A program made the position numbers and the translations under genes. Below, one piece after another: positions 17,815 through 26,436 of a DNA stretch of 33,512 bases. This DNA is from Ignavibacteriaceae bacterium (lineage in GTDB: Bacteria > Bacteroidota > Ignavibacteria > Ignavibacteriales > Ignavibacteriaceae): NCBI GenBank assembly GCA_013042995.1, contig JABDPB010000057.1, forward strand, positions 1-33,512, read 5' to 3'. The notes below the pieces were generated by a model. That model ran no database searches and had not been told where the DNA came from. It worked only from the letters and a program-made list of their open reading frames with translations. Each line of letters begins with the position of its first letter. Position 1 is the first letter of the stretch.

Positions 17815-19143
17815 ATGAAAATTACCAACGCCTGGATTTGTAGAATAAATAAGAATAATGTTGAACCAATCTTTGGTGATTTAACTTTTACTGATGGAAA
17901 AATTTCAAGCATTGAAGAAAAATCTTTTGAACCAAAAAATGTTTTTGCTGAGAATTTTAATGAGAAAGATATAATCAATGCTGGCGGAAGAGTAGTAACA
18001 ATTCCAAACATAAATTTCCACGATCATTTTTATTCCAGGCTTGCAAAAGGACTAACCATAAAAGGTGAGACCGATAATTTTCACAACATTTTAAAGAATC
18101 TTTGGTGGAAACTGGATTTAATTTTAGATGAAGAGATGATTAAAGCTTCTTCCCAAATGGCTGCACTTGAATCAATTAGAAATGGTGTTACTTATATTTT
18201 TGATCATCACTCATCACCTCAATCTGCAAACGGAAGTCTGAAAATAATTAGCGATATTTTAAGTGAAGCTGGATTGCGTGGTGTGCTGTGTTTTGAATCA
18301 ACTGATAGAAATGGAAAAGAATTTACGAAGCAAGGATTGAATGAAAACATAGATTTTCTTCAAAATCAAACCGATGAAAACATAAAAGGATTGTTTGGGT
18401 TGCATGCATCATTTACTGTTGATGATGAATCATTAAAAACACTATCAGAATTTGTAAATAATAATGATCTTGGAATTCACGTCCATTTATGCGAAGATAA
18501 AGTTGATCGGGATTTCAGCTTAAAACAGTTTAACAAATCACCTGCAGATCGTTTTATAGATTTTAAAATGCTTAATGATAAAAGCATTTTAGCACACGGT
18601 ATTCATTTAGTTGAAAATGATTTCAGATTAATCGAAAAAGCAGGCAGTGCAATTGTTTACAATCCTGATTCTAATCTAAACAATGCAGTTGGATTAGCAG
18701 ACTTTTCGCACGTTCCCGATTCAATTCCTATTTTGGCAGGCACAGACGGTATGAATTCTAATCCTGCAAGATCTTTAAAGCAGTTGTTTCTAATTAGCCG
18801 GCATCGGGGCATGTCATTCGATGAATCATTCAAATTCATAAATAAAATATATTTTGATCAGATAAATTTTGTGAAGAAATATTTTCCTGATTTTACTTTA
18901 CTGAATACAAATGACAGAGCGGACTTAATTATTTGGGATTATATCCCGCCAACAATTTTTAACTCTGAAAATTTCTTCGGGCACTATGTTTATGGAATTT
19001 TAGACAGACCAGTTCACAGTGTAATTCAAAATGGAAAAGTATTAATGAAAAATTTTCAAATTACTATAGATGAAACATGTTACAATGCTAAGATAGTTGA
19101 GCAAGGAAAAAGATTATATGAAAAATTCAACTCCATTTCTTAA
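17815..19143 (+). CDS. ssnA: SsnA-like amidohydrolase/aminohydrolase
   Basis: This metal-dependent hydrolase of the amidohydrolase superfamily is close to the SsnA/guanine- or chlorohydrolase group. The metal and active-site residues are in order: H69 and H71 (NINFHDHFYS), H222 and H224 (IHVHLCED), H261 and H264 (LAHGIHL) and D311 (GTDGMNSN). The length of 442 residues is normal. It starts 5 bp after the PLP-enzyme stop and is followed by ygeY after 24 bp, so it is mid-operon. In E. coli ssnA lies next to ygfK in the purine cluster; here it has moved to the ygeY-ygeW operon. A ring-opening or deaminating step on a purine intermediate is the likely role; the exact substrate is not settled from sequence. 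Confidence 0.87.
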   Translation: MKITNAWICRINKNNVEPIFGDLTFTDGKISSIEEKSFEPKNVFAENFNEKDIINAGGRVVTIPNINFHDHFYSRLAKGLTIKGETDNFHNILKNLWWKLDLILDEEMIKASSQMAALESIRNGVTYIFDHHSSPQSANGSLKIISDILSEAGLRGVLCFESTDRNGKEFTKQGLNENIDFLQNQTDENIKGLFGLHASFTVDDESLKTLSEFVNNNDLGIHVHLCEDKVDRDFSLKQFNKSPADRFIDFKMLNDKSILAHGIHLVENDFRLIEKAGSAIVYNPDSNLNNAVGLADFSHVPDSIPILAGTDGMNSNPARSLKQLFLISRHRGMSFDESFKFINKIYFDQINFVKKYFPDFTLLNTNDRADLIIWDYIPPTIFNSENFFGHYVYGILDRPVHSVIQNGKVLMKNFQITIDETCYNAKIVEQGKRLYEKFNSIS

Positions 19144-19167
19144 TAACTAATTAAACCTTTAAACAGA

Positions 19168-20352
19168 ATGGAACTCTCAAAACAAATCCTAATAAAAGCA
19201 GAAGAGTATAAAGATTACACTGCGAACAATCTATCAAAGCTTATTCAAATTAAATCTCTAAGCACTCAGGAAAAAGAAGTTGCTATTACAATGAAAAAGA
19301 TGATGGAAGAAGCAAACTTTGATGAAGTAAGAATTGATGGATTAGGAAATGTGATCGGAAGAATCGGCAGGGGCAAAAAAATAATTGCAATCGATGGACA
19401 TATCGATACAGTAGAATTAGGAAATCGCGATGCATGGGATTTCGATCCTTTGGGTGGTGAAATTAAAGATGGATTTGTTCAAGGTCGAGGTGCAGCCGAT
19501 CAAACAGGTGGACCTGTTGCTGCAATTACTGCAGGAAAAATATTGAAGGAAGTTGGTTTGGCAGACGATGTTACTCTATATGTTACTGGAACTGTGATGG
19601 AAGAGGACTGCGATGGACTTTGCTGGAAGTACATCATCGAAGAAGAAAGAATTAAACCTGATTGTGTAATTGTAACTGAACCCACAAACCTGAATATATA
19701 TCGTGGTCACAGAGGGCGAATGGAAATTCAAGTTTCATTTTACGGTTTATCCGCACATGGTTCCGCTCCCGAGAGAGGACAGAACGCAATTTATATGGCT
19801 TCGCGTGCTGCTTTGGAAATTGAAAAATTAAACGAACAGTTGGCTGTTGATCCTTTTTTAGGTAAGGGAAGTGTAACAATATCTGAATTTATCTCTTCAA
19901 GCCCGTCGCTCTGTGCGGTTTCTGATTTTACGAAAATTCACCTCGACAGAAGATTAACATGGGGAGAGGATAAAGAGCTTGCATTAAACCAGGTAAAAGA
20001 AATTGTAAGCGGAATGAATGCTAAAGTTGAATTATTAAAATACAAAAAGAAAGCTTATACGGGTCTTGAATACGGAATGGAAAAGTATTATCCAACTTGG
20101 AGAATTGAAGAAGATCATCCGGTAATTCAGAATGGAATAATGAGCTTTAAAGAGCTGTTCGGAAAAAATCCTTTAGTTGATAAATGGACTTTCTCAACAA
20201 ATGCCGTAACAATAAACGGTATTTATAAAATTCCGGTCGTTGGCTTTGGACCGGGCAACGAAGAACTTGCACACGCACCTAATGAAAAAGTTCCTATAGA
20301 TCATCTAGTTAAGGCATCAGCATTTTATGCTAACTACTGTAATAACTTTTAA
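19168..20352 (+). CDS. ygeY: YgeY family M20-type hydrolase
   Basis: This is a zinc-dependent amidohydrolase of the M20 peptidase/ArgE/DapE fold, in the YgeY group that travels with selenium-dependent molybdenum hydroxylases. Visible site residues are H78 and D80 (DGHIDTV), D111 (GRGAADQTGG), the catalytic pair E145-E146 (VMEEDCDG), E171 (VTEPTN) and a C-terminal HAPNE. The dimerisation-domain signature LSAHGSAPERG is near 194-204. Length is 394 residues. In the purine pathway it is thought to cleave a carbamoyl- or ureido-amino acid, feeding the YgeW carbamoyltransferase encoded next (family knowledge plus inference). Confidence 0.92.
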   Translation: MELSKQILIKAEEYKDYTANNLSKLIQIKSLSTQEKEVAITMKKMMEEANFDEVRIDGLGNVIGRIGRGKKIIAIDGHIDTVELGNRDAWDFDPLGGEIKDGFVQGRGAADQTGGPVAAITAGKILKEVGLADDVTLYVTGTVMEEDCDGLCWKYIIEEERIKPDCVIVTEPTNLNIYRGHRGRMEIQVSFYGLSAHGSAPERGQNAIYMASRAALEIEKLNEQLAVDPFLGKGSVTISEFISSSPSLCAVSDFTKIHLDRRLTWGEDKELALNQVKEIVSGMNAKVELLKYKKKAYTGLEYGMEKYYPTWRIEEDHPVIQNGIMSFKELFGKNPLVDKWTFSTNAVTINGIYKIPVVGFGPGNEELAHAPNEKVPIDHLVKASAFYANYCNNF

Positions 20353-20376
20353 CTTTTTTATTGAGGATTAAATTAG

Positions 20377-21387
20377 ATGAATAAAGATTTAAAAGGAAAG
20401 CATTTTTTAAGCTGCGAAGATTGGACAAAAGAAGAACTGAATATTGTCTTCGATACTTCATTTGAATTAAAAGAGAAATTTTACAAAGAAGAACCAACTA
20501 GATATCTTCTTGATAAAACGCTTTTTATGATTTTCTTTGAGCAGTCTACCCGGACGCGAAACTCGATGGAAGCTGGAATGACACAGTTGGGTGGGCACGC
20601 GCACGATTTGACATCAGACAAAATGCAGCTTTCGCATGGCGAATCAGCAAAAGATACTGCTATAATTCTATCACGAATGGGACATGGTATTGCATCGCGC
20701 AATTGCTTTTATGGAATCGGAAAAGATTATCTTGCTGAAATGGCAAAACATTCAACCAAGTCTGTTATGTCTTTGCAGGATGATGTTTATCACCCTTTTC
20801 AGGGACTTGCGGATTTAATGACGATATTTGAAAAGTTTGGAAAAAACACAAATGCATTAAAAGTTACAGTATCCTGGGCTTATGCTGATACTCATGCTAA
20901 ACCTCTTTCAGTTCCGCAAACGCAAATTTTACTTTTTCCGAGATTTGGAATTGATGTTACTGTTGCTCATCCCAAGGAATTTCCACTGAGTGATTACATT
21001 GTTGAAAAAGCAAAAACGAACGCAGATGAGGGTGGAGGCTCAATTAAATTTACGAATGAAATGGACGATGGTTTGGAGGCCGCGCAAGTTGTAATTCCGA
21101 AAAACTGGGGAGGATATGGCGCTTACGGTGTGCAGGAGTATTTGGATAATGAAGATGATTGCAAAAAAGTAATGGCTGAAAATTTAGAAAAATATCATGG
21201 ATGGATTTGCGATAGAAGAAGAATAAATCTTGCTGATAAAAATGTAAAACTTATGCACGCATTGCCGGCAGATAGAAATCACGAAGTAACAGATGAAGTA
21301 ATTGATGATGAAAAGATATCGGTTGTTTTTGATGAAGCAGAAAACAGGCTGCATACAGCAAAAGCAATAATGGCTTTAACTATGTAA
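20377..21387 (+). CDS. ygeW: Knotted carbamoyltransferase YgeW
   Basis: This member of the aspartate/ornithine carbamoyltransferase superfamily should catalyse phosphorolysis of a carbamoylated amino acid to carbamoyl phosphate, the energy-conserving step of the pathway. The carbamoyl-phosphate motif STRTR is at 57-61, followed by NSMEAGMTQLGGHAHDL. The YgeW-type loop DKMQLSHGESAKDTA is near 81-95, and MHALPADRNHEVTDEVID near the C-terminus holds the HxLP-type motif. At 336 residues it is shorter than E. coli YgeW (396). GAGGA precedes the ATG by about 10 nt. A carbamate kinase to use the product is not in the window. Confidence 0.92.
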   Translation: MNKDLKGKHFLSCEDWTKEELNIVFDTSFELKEKFYKEEPTRYLLDKTLFMIFFEQSTRTRNSMEAGMTQLGGHAHDLTSDKMQLSHGESAKDTAIILSRMGHGIASRNCFYGIGKDYLAEMAKHSTKSVMSLQDDVYHPFQGLADLMTIFEKFGKNTNALKVTVSWAYADTHAKPLSVPQTQILLFPRFGIDVTVAHPKEFPLSDYIVEKAKTNADEGGGSIKFTNEMDDGLEAAQVVIPKNWGGYGAYGVQEYLDNEDDCKKVMAENLEKYHGWICDRRRINLADKNVKLMHALPADRNHEVTDEVIDDEKISVVFDEAENRLHTAKAIMALTM

Positions 21388-21418
21388 AAGGATATAGCTA
21401 CAACTGCAACAAATAAAG

Positions 21419-22189
21419 TTATCTATCCACCTCGTCTAATGTTTCTCTTAAAATTACATTTAGCTTTTCTGTGTTAATCAAAACATCAACATTAAACTGT
21501 TTTAAATAATTGTTAAAGTATTGTATTTTTTCATCGATAAATTCGTTCAGTAATTTAATTTTTGGTTCTATACCCAGTTCCTCCCCCTCTTTTTTTCTTT
21601 TTAATAAAGAATAAATCTCAGCTTTAACATTCTCATCTTTTACCTGGCTTTTAACTAATTTATCAAATTCCATTGGTGCCATTGTATTAGTTTCTTCAAT
21701 CCAGGAACATGCAAGTAATGGGCGAAGCAGGTAAAAATACTTTTTAATTCTAACATCATCAGTTTTTAAGTACGTTCTGTAGTTTCCTTCAGCCATATTT
21801 AAATAATGATATAAACATGATTTAGGGTTAAAATATTCACTTGCTAACTCTCTTAGTTTTTTTATAGCTGTATATTTTTCCAGATAGATGATAGGACTTC
21901 TTAACCATTCCATTAACGGTGGATTAGATTTCCTGAAAAGTTTCAGTGCTTTTTTGAATTCCCAGCCAGCCAGATCAATCTCATTTGGCAAGATTTTTTC
22001 ATAACTATCTTTTTTCTCATCTATTGTGAGATACCAATTCTTTTTATGTATATAAATAAATCGAACGTCCCAATCACTGTCTGTTGATTCAAATCCCCAT
22101 GCTCGGCTGCCTGATTCCACTGCATACAAAATTTTAGCATCAAGAATTTCTTCAACATTGAGCAATTCTTTCACTATAAGATGTTTCAT
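21419..22189 (-). CDS. Nucleotidyltransferase-fold protein (YcgL/COG3541-like)
   Basis: The N-terminal region has the polymerase-beta-type motif GSRAWGFESTDSDWDVRFIY (27-46), i.e. G-S followed by D-x-D (D37-D41 area), typical of COG3541 predicted nucleotidyltransferases. The remainder (to residue 256) is helical, ending in a charged segment. Targets of this family are unclear; some members sit in RNA-repair or phage-defence contexts. It is on the opposite strand to the flanking purine genes and 16 bp from the unknown gene at 22206, so the pair looks like an insertion into the cluster. It has no obvious role in purine breakdown. Confidence 0.82.
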   Translation of the reverse strand: MKHLIVKELLNVEEILDAKILYAVESGSRAWGFESTDSDWDVRFIYIHKKNWYLTIDEKKDSYEKILPNEIDLAGWEFKKALKLFRKSNPPLMEWLRSPIIYLEKYTAIKKLRELASEYFNPKSCLYHYLNMAEGNYRTYLKTDDVRIKKYFYLLRPLLACSWIEETNTMAPMEFDKLVKSQVKDENVKAEIYSLLKRKKEGEELGIEPKIKLLNEFIDEKIQYFNNYLKQFNVDVLINTEKLNVILRETLDEVDR

Positions 22190-22205
22190 AGAATTTTATA
22201 TTTTT

Positions 22206-22991
22206 TCATTCATTTGGTGCAATAATTCGACAATGATACCAACTAACAAAGAGTAATTTAAACTCATCTAGGATGTCTTGTATTTCATTTGATGTATTAT
22301 CTGAGAATTTGCCAATACAAAATTGAGTTACAATTCCGCTTTCCGCAGTTCCATAAAATATCGTTGAGTCCGTTTTTAGTGAAAAACCATTTTTAACAAA
22401 TTCATTTGAAATTTTAAGACTGCCTACTTTATTTACACTTAAGATGTTTTTAATACTTTGTAAATCTAAATTAAGTTTTGGTTCTCCAATGGTATCTCGA
22501 ACATGACAATTCTTAAAAGCTGTAAAATCTGAATCGACTTTCTTGCTATCGTTTATCTTTAGCTCTTCAATTTTTTTAATCTCAATTTCAACTAGAGGAA
22601 GTGATGATTTATTTAAGAATTCGTTTTGTCTCCATTCATCTTCTAAAATCGAGTATTCAAAATCATTAAATAGACTTGAATTAAAAGTCTGCGGTATTTC
22701 GTTGGAAACCGTTGGTATTGTGAATAGTAAATCCTCTGGATTCATATATTTAATTTTCTTCACTTTAAGAATTAATTCTCTTGACTCAAGAAAATCTTTG
22801 GAATCTGCAGGAATAGCCTCTTCAATGGACCAATCTTCATTTTTTAGGTGCATTGTTGTATGAATTTCAAATGTCTCTGGCAATTGTGCTGGTGGTATTT
22901 TTGAAATTGATATTGTATTCCCGTTCGATGAATCAATAAGTTGAACTCTAACTTTATTACTCTTTCCAAATATTTTGCTAAGTATTCCCAA
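22206..22991 (-). CDS. Hypothetical protein
   Basis: This 261-residue soluble protein is of unknown family. The start is a TTG (MGILSKIFGKSN reading), since no in-frame ATG lies upstream. The sequence is acidic and rich in S, N and I, with alternating polar/hydrophobic strands and no signal peptide or membrane segment. The last part (VSWYHCRIIAPNE) contains the few aromatic residues. It is paired with the nucleotidyltransferase gene and separates ygeW from the second PLP enzyme. No function is assigned. Confidence 0.7.
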   Translation of the reverse strand: MGILSKIFGKSNKVRVQLIDSSNGNTISISKIPPAQLPETFEIHTTMHLKNEDWSIEEAIPADSKDFLESRELILKVKKIKYMNPEDLLFTIPTVSNEIPQTFNSSLFNDFEYSILEDEWRQNEFLNKSSLPLVEIEIKKIEELKINDSKKVDSDFTAFKNCHVRDTIGEPKLNLDLQSIKNILSVNKVGSLKISNEFVKNGFSLKTDSTIFYGTAESGIVTQFCIGKFSDNTSNEIQDILDEFKLLFVSWYHCRIIAPNE

Positions 22992-23061
22992 AGTTTTTTT
23001 AATAATGTTTAGTATCGCACAATATATGTCGCGATGTGATAACTAATAATTATTTGGATTG

Positions 23062-23110
23062 ATTATCTTTGTAAAAGATATATAATCATATATTTAATTT
23101 CAAAGATAAT
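23062..23110 (+). promoter_or_regulatory. Nested hairpin covering the start codon of the threonine-synthase-like gene
   Basis: A perfect 10-bp inverted repeat (ATTATCTTTG at 23062-23071, CAAAGATAAT at 23101-23110) encloses a second 8-bp stem (23076-23083/23088-23095, loop AATC, one G-U on the plus strand). The 3' arm contains the first two bases of the ATG at 23109. Folding in mRNA would hide the start; in DNA the arms could be an operator. Confidence 0.6.
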
Positions 23111-24311
23111 GAGTAGTTATTCTTATAAATGTTTTAAGTGTAGCGAAATATATTCAGTGGAGGAGATTGAAAAGGGGATTCATTATCTCTGCCCAAAATG
23201 TGGAAAATCTGAAAAAAATAAACCGCTTGAGGGTGTACTAACCGTTGAATATCATTACAATGAATTAGAAAAGAAAATATCAAGAGAAGAATTCCTAAGA
23301 CTAACTCCCGGCAAGTTTTGGTTATATCCTGATTTATGGCCACTTGATTTTAATAATTTCGAAGATGATCAACTCAACAAGCTTGCATTACCTGCTGATC
23401 AGCTATTTAATTACAAAATTGATGGCAAGAAATTATTGATTCAGGATGAAACCCGAAATCCCACGCTTTCATATAAAGATAGAGCAACATCACTTGTTGT
23501 TTTAAAAGCAATTGAGTTAGGAATCACTGAAATTGCAGCTGCATCAACCGGTAACGCTGGATCATCATTAGCAGGAATTTGCTCACGCTTAGGATTGAAA
23601 TCTCGAATATATGTGCCCCAAAATATTCCTGAGGAAAAACGAATTCAAATTGAAGCTTACGGCGCAGAATTAAAAATCGTTGAAGGTGATTACGATAAAG
23701 CATTTGATTTATGTCTTGAAGATTCAAAAAAGAATAACTGGTACAACAGGAACACTGCTTATAATCCTTTAACTATCGAAGGAAAAAAATCAGCAGCTTA
23801 TGATATTTTTGTTTCCGCAAAAGGAGAAATTCCTGATGTAATTTTTGTTCCAGTAGGAGATGGTGTAATCATTTCAGGTATTTATAAAGGATTTAAAGAA
23901 CTTCTCACACTTGGCTGGATTGATAAACTTCCAAAATTAATTGCAGTTCAATCAACAGGAAGTGATGCACTTGTAAGATATTTTAATACGGGAAAATTCG
24001 AATATAAAGCTGCTAAAACATTAGCTGACAGCATTCTAGCAGGAGCTCCACGGAATCTTTATTTAGCATCTGATGCTGTTAAAAAAAGCAACGGAATTGC
24101 CATTGCAGTAACTGATGAAGAAATTCTACTTGCGCAAAAAGAATTTATAAAACAAACAGGTATATTGTGCGAACCATCCTGTGCGACTACCTATGCTGCT
24201 TATAAAAGTTTAGCTGAAAAAGATAAGATTGATTCTTCAATAAAAGTTCTTCTATTGATTACAGGGAATGGATTGAAGAATATAACATCATTGAGAATTA
24301 AGGGTGTCTAA
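23109..24311 (+). CDS. Threonine synthase-like PLP-dependent enzyme with N-terminal zinc ribbon
   Basis: This 400-residue fold-type II PLP enzyme has a small zinc ribbon with C8, C11, C28 and C31 at its N-terminus. The PLP lysine is K123 in TLSYKDRATS, the substrate loop is STGNAGSS (146-153), and the phosphate loop is PVGDGVIISG (248-257), all matching threonine synthase. It may be a real ThrC. However, no hom or thrB is nearby, and it stands in the purine-degradation cluster, so a lyase role on an amino acid made by that pathway is possible (inference). The start codon is buried in an inverted repeat and no Shine-Dalgarno is visible. Confidence 0.85.
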   Translation: MSSYSYKCFKCSEIYSVEEIEKGIHYLCPKCGKSEKNKPLEGVLTVEYHYNELEKKISREEFLRLTPGKFWLYPDLWPLDFNNFEDDQLNKLALPADQLFNYKIDGKKLLIQDETRNPTLSYKDRATSLVVLKAIELGITEIAAASTGNAGSSLAGICSRLGLKSRIYVPQNIPEEKRIQIEAYGAELKIVEGDYDKAFDLCLEDSKKNNWYNRNTAYNPLTIEGKKSAAYDIFVSAKGEIPDVIFVPVGDGVIISGIYKGFKELLTLGWIDKLPKLIAVQSTGSDALVRYFNTGKFEYKAAKTLADSILAGAPRNLYLASDAVKKSNGIAIAVTDEEILLAQKEFIKQTGILCEPSCATTYAAYKSLAEKDKIDSSIKVLLLITGNGLKNITSLRIKGV

Positions 24312-24318
24312 AGGCTAG

Positions 24319-24359
24319 TATATGTGACGTGCTGGGCGAACAGCCCGCGTGTGCATATG
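24319..24359 (-). repeat. attC-like imperfect hairpin, site A (after SDR gene)
   Basis: Arms 24319-24337 and 24343-24359 pair over 17 positions around a GAACA loop, with two single bases (G24326, T24333) bulged out of the same arm, recalling the extrahelical bases of attC sites. It is shorter than usual attC sites. It lies 8 nt after the stop of the plus-strand threonine-synthase-like gene, so it could instead be that gene's 3' hairpin, though no U tract follows. Confidence 0.4.
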
Positions 24360-24405
24360 TACAGTATTACCTGCTGGATTTTATTATTTCTCATTGTTTA
24401 CAATT

Positions 24406-25194
24406 TCATAAGGTATCAAAAGGCTTAGGTTGAGTTCCATCAATATCGGTAAAACCATACTCTCTTGCTAACTCCGCTGCCACTAGTATTTGTCCTGTTC
24501 TTTTCATTATTTCCGGATCAGAAGCTAAAGCTGAAATCGCTCTTCCAACAAATTGTGCAGATTCTTTTTTAGGGTTTGGTGTTTTTCTCTTGTCAGCAAT
24601 ATATCCGGGATAAAGTGATACACAAGCTATGTTGCTCTTCTTTAATTCAACGGACATATCCATTGTCATTTTATCAACAGATGCTTTTGTAACACCATAG
24701 ATTACATTTCCATAATATTTAAGACTAGCATAAAATGAAATATTCACAATTAGCCCTTGCCTTCGCTTAAGCATTATTTGAGTTGCATAAACACTCGCCA
24801 CGTAATTCGAACGAACTCCAACACTGTTCATTTCTTCCCATAATTCAATAGGCTGTTTCCAAAAAGGGTCTTTCCATTTGAATCCAGAATATGCCTTTCG
24901 GTTACGAAGCCTGTTATAACCTCCCCAAGCGTTATTAACAAGTACGTCTATCTTTCCTTCGTTCTTTTTTATTAGTTTAAAAACAGATTGTACTTCATCA
25001 TCATTTTTGTGATTGCAGGCAACGGCTATACCTTTTCCTCCAGCTGCTGTTATTCCTTTCACATCTTTTTCTTTAATGCTTCTACCTGTTACATAAACAG
25101 TGGCTCCAGCTTCTCCCAAACCTAGAGCTATTCCTTTTCCAACATTTTTAGTTCCTCCAGTAACCAAGGATACTTTCCCCTCTAATTTTTTCAT
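24406..25194 (-). CDS. Short-chain dehydrogenase/reductase (SDR), cassette gene
   Basis: This is a 262-residue classical SDR oxidoreductase. The cofactor motif is TGGTKNVGKG (13-22), the NNAWGG block (near 87-92) matches NNAG, and the catalytic tetrad includes S near 152 and YGVTK. An insertion after NNAWGG (YNRLRNRKAYSGFKWKDPFW) resembles the DHRS1-like subgroup. NAD(P)H preference is not certain. It lies on the opposite strand to the purine genes and is bounded by attC-like repeats A and B, so it is probably a mobile cassette gene and not part of the pathway. The ATG lies about 25 nt after the GTTAACT motif of site B. Confidence 0.88.
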   Translation of the reverse strand: MKKLEGKVSLVTGGTKNVGKGIALGLGEAGATVYVTGRSIKEKDVKGITAAGGKGIAVACNHKNDDEVQSVFKLIKKNEGKIDVLVNNAWGGYNRLRNRKAYSGFKWKDPFWKQPIELWEEMNSVGVRSNYVASVYATQIMLKRRQGLIVNISFYASLKYYGNVIYGVTKASVDKMTMDMSVELKKSNIACVSLYPGYIADKRKTPNPKKESAQFVGRAISALASDPEIMKRTGQILVAAELAREYGFTDIDGTQPKPFDTL

Positions 25195-25217
25195 TTTATC
25201 TCTTTTATTTTCTTGCA

Positions 25218-25352
25218 GTTAACGGTATGGCTATGCGTAGCACCGGATTTCAAGATATTTTGTTTTCCGTTTTACAATTAGTTTGTTTATTGCAATTACT
25301 ATCACATTAGTATTTGAGCCCGCATTACTTATAGCCATTTTTATGTGTTCGT
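25218..25352 (-). repeat. attC-like imperfect inverted repeat, site B (after MDR gene)
   Basis: The inner arms TGGCTATGCGTAG (25230-25242) and TTACTTATAGCCA (25325-25337) pair with one mismatch and two G-T pairs on the plus strand. AAC at 25223-25225 faces GTT at 25347-25349, as in R boxes. On the minus strand the end toward the SDR gene reads CCGTTAACTGC. The intervening loop is about 80 nt. The inner arm is shared with site C (GGCTATG / TATAGCC). Confidence 0.58.
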
Positions 25353-25353
25353 T

Positions 25354-26274
25354 TTAATTTTTTATCTCAATTACTACATTTCCTTTTTTATGACCCTGGT
25401 CAACATATTCGTGTGCACTTACTATTTCGTCAAGTTGGAAACACTTGTCTATATAAGGTCTAAGCCTTTCTTTTTCTGCCAGCTCTTTTATTCTTTTAAG
25501 GTGTTGGATTTTTTCTTTTGTAAGCATTTTGACCGAAACAAAGGCACCTCCTTTTTTCAAGACTTTTTTTGCTTTTGATTTAGTTGTTTTGCCAACAGCA
25601 TCAAAAACAATATCGAATTTATTTTTGAGAAACGAATAGTCTTCTTTCTTGTAGTCAATTGCTCTATCTGCACCAAGAGATTCTACCATGTCGAAATTTG
25701 AACTACTACAAACAGCAATAACAGATGCTCCTTGTTGTTTTGCAATCTGAACAGCATAGCTGCCTACACTTCCAGAAGCACCATAAACTAGTACGTTTTG
25801 CTCTTTATTAAGATTTGCTTTCTCTAATAAAAACATGGCTGTCATTCCTCCAACGGGTAAAGCAGCAGATTCTTTGAAGTTAATTTTCTTGGGCATTAAT
25901 TCAATTACACCGTGTTTCCACTCTTGTGGCAAGCATATATATTCAGCATATGAGCCAGAAGTTAACATTGTAGTAGTTCCAAAAACATTATCACCTATAT
26001 TAAATTTTGTAACATTTTTGCCCACACACTCGACGACTCCAGCTAATTCATGTCCCAAGATTTTCTTTTTCGGTCTAAATAAACCAAATATCAGTCTCGC
26101 AGGAAGCCAGAACAAAGGAGGAAAATCTGAACCACGAAGCCGCACATCTCCTGAAGTAACAGTTGCAGCATGTATTTTGATGAGAATTTCATTGTCTTTT
26201 GGTTGAGGCTTTTCAACCTCTACTAACTTTAGGACATCTGGCTTTCCATACTTTGTATAAATTATTGCTTTCAT
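25354..26274 (-). CDS. NAD(P)-dependent MDR oxidoreductase (quinone reductase-like), cassette gene
   Basis: This 306-residue medium-chain dehydrogenase/reductase is of the zinc-free quinone oxidoreductase type. The substrate domain has ILGHELAGVVECVG (72-85) and the cofactor domain has VYGASGSVGSYAVQIAK (163-179). The structural-zinc cysteine cluster of true alcohol dehydrogenases is missing. It probably reduces quinones or enals with NADPH. It lies between attC-like sites B and C, with its stop directly at the edge of site B, and starts about 28 nt after the R'-like CTTATGTG of site C. These features fit a captured cassette. Confidence 0.9.
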   Translation of the reverse strand: MKAIIYTKYGKPDVLKLVEVEKPQPKDNEILIKIHAATVTSGDVRLRGSDFPPLFWLPARLIFGLFRPKKKILGHELAGVVECVGKNVTKFNIGDNVFGTTTMLTSGSYAEYICLPQEWKHGVIELMPKKINFKESAALPVGGMTAMFLLEKANLNKEQNVLVYGASGSVGSYAVQIAKQQGASVIAVCSSSNFDMVESLGADRAIDYKKEDYSFLKNKFDIVFDAVGKTTKSKAKKVLKKGGAFVSVKMLTKEKIQHLKRIKELAEKERLRPYIDKCFQLDEIVSAHEYVDQGHKKGNVVIEIKN

Positions 26275-26297
26275 ATTAATTTTTTATCCTCAATAGA

Positions 26298-26429
26298 CAC
26301 ATAAGGGTTTCGGCTATGAGTAGTTGCGTGGGTTAGCACAAACCATACAAGTACACACCAAGCTGAAAATCCGCTAAGATTCTCAGAAGTAGACGAGAAA
26401 AAGCAATTACCTATAGCCATTGTTGTGTG
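26298..26429 (-). repeat. attC-like imperfect inverted repeat, site C (after zinc-motif gene)
   Basis: This is the clearest of the four. The outer arms CACATAA (26298-26304) and TTGTGTG (26423-26429) pair over 7 positions. After an unpaired spacer, the inner arms GGCTATGAGTAGTTGC (26312-26327) and GCAATTACCTATAGCC (26403-26418) pair over 16 positions with one mismatch and two G-T pairs on the plus strand. This two-segment stem with a central spacer is the attC R/L box layout, and 132 nt is within the normal attC range. Confidence 0.65.
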
Positions 26430-26436
26430 GAGTATT

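Noticed and set aside
24319..24359. Plain terminator of the threonine-synthase-like gene
   Set aside because: No U tract follows on either strand, and the two same-arm bulges fit an attC-like site better. The alternative is kept at low confidence.
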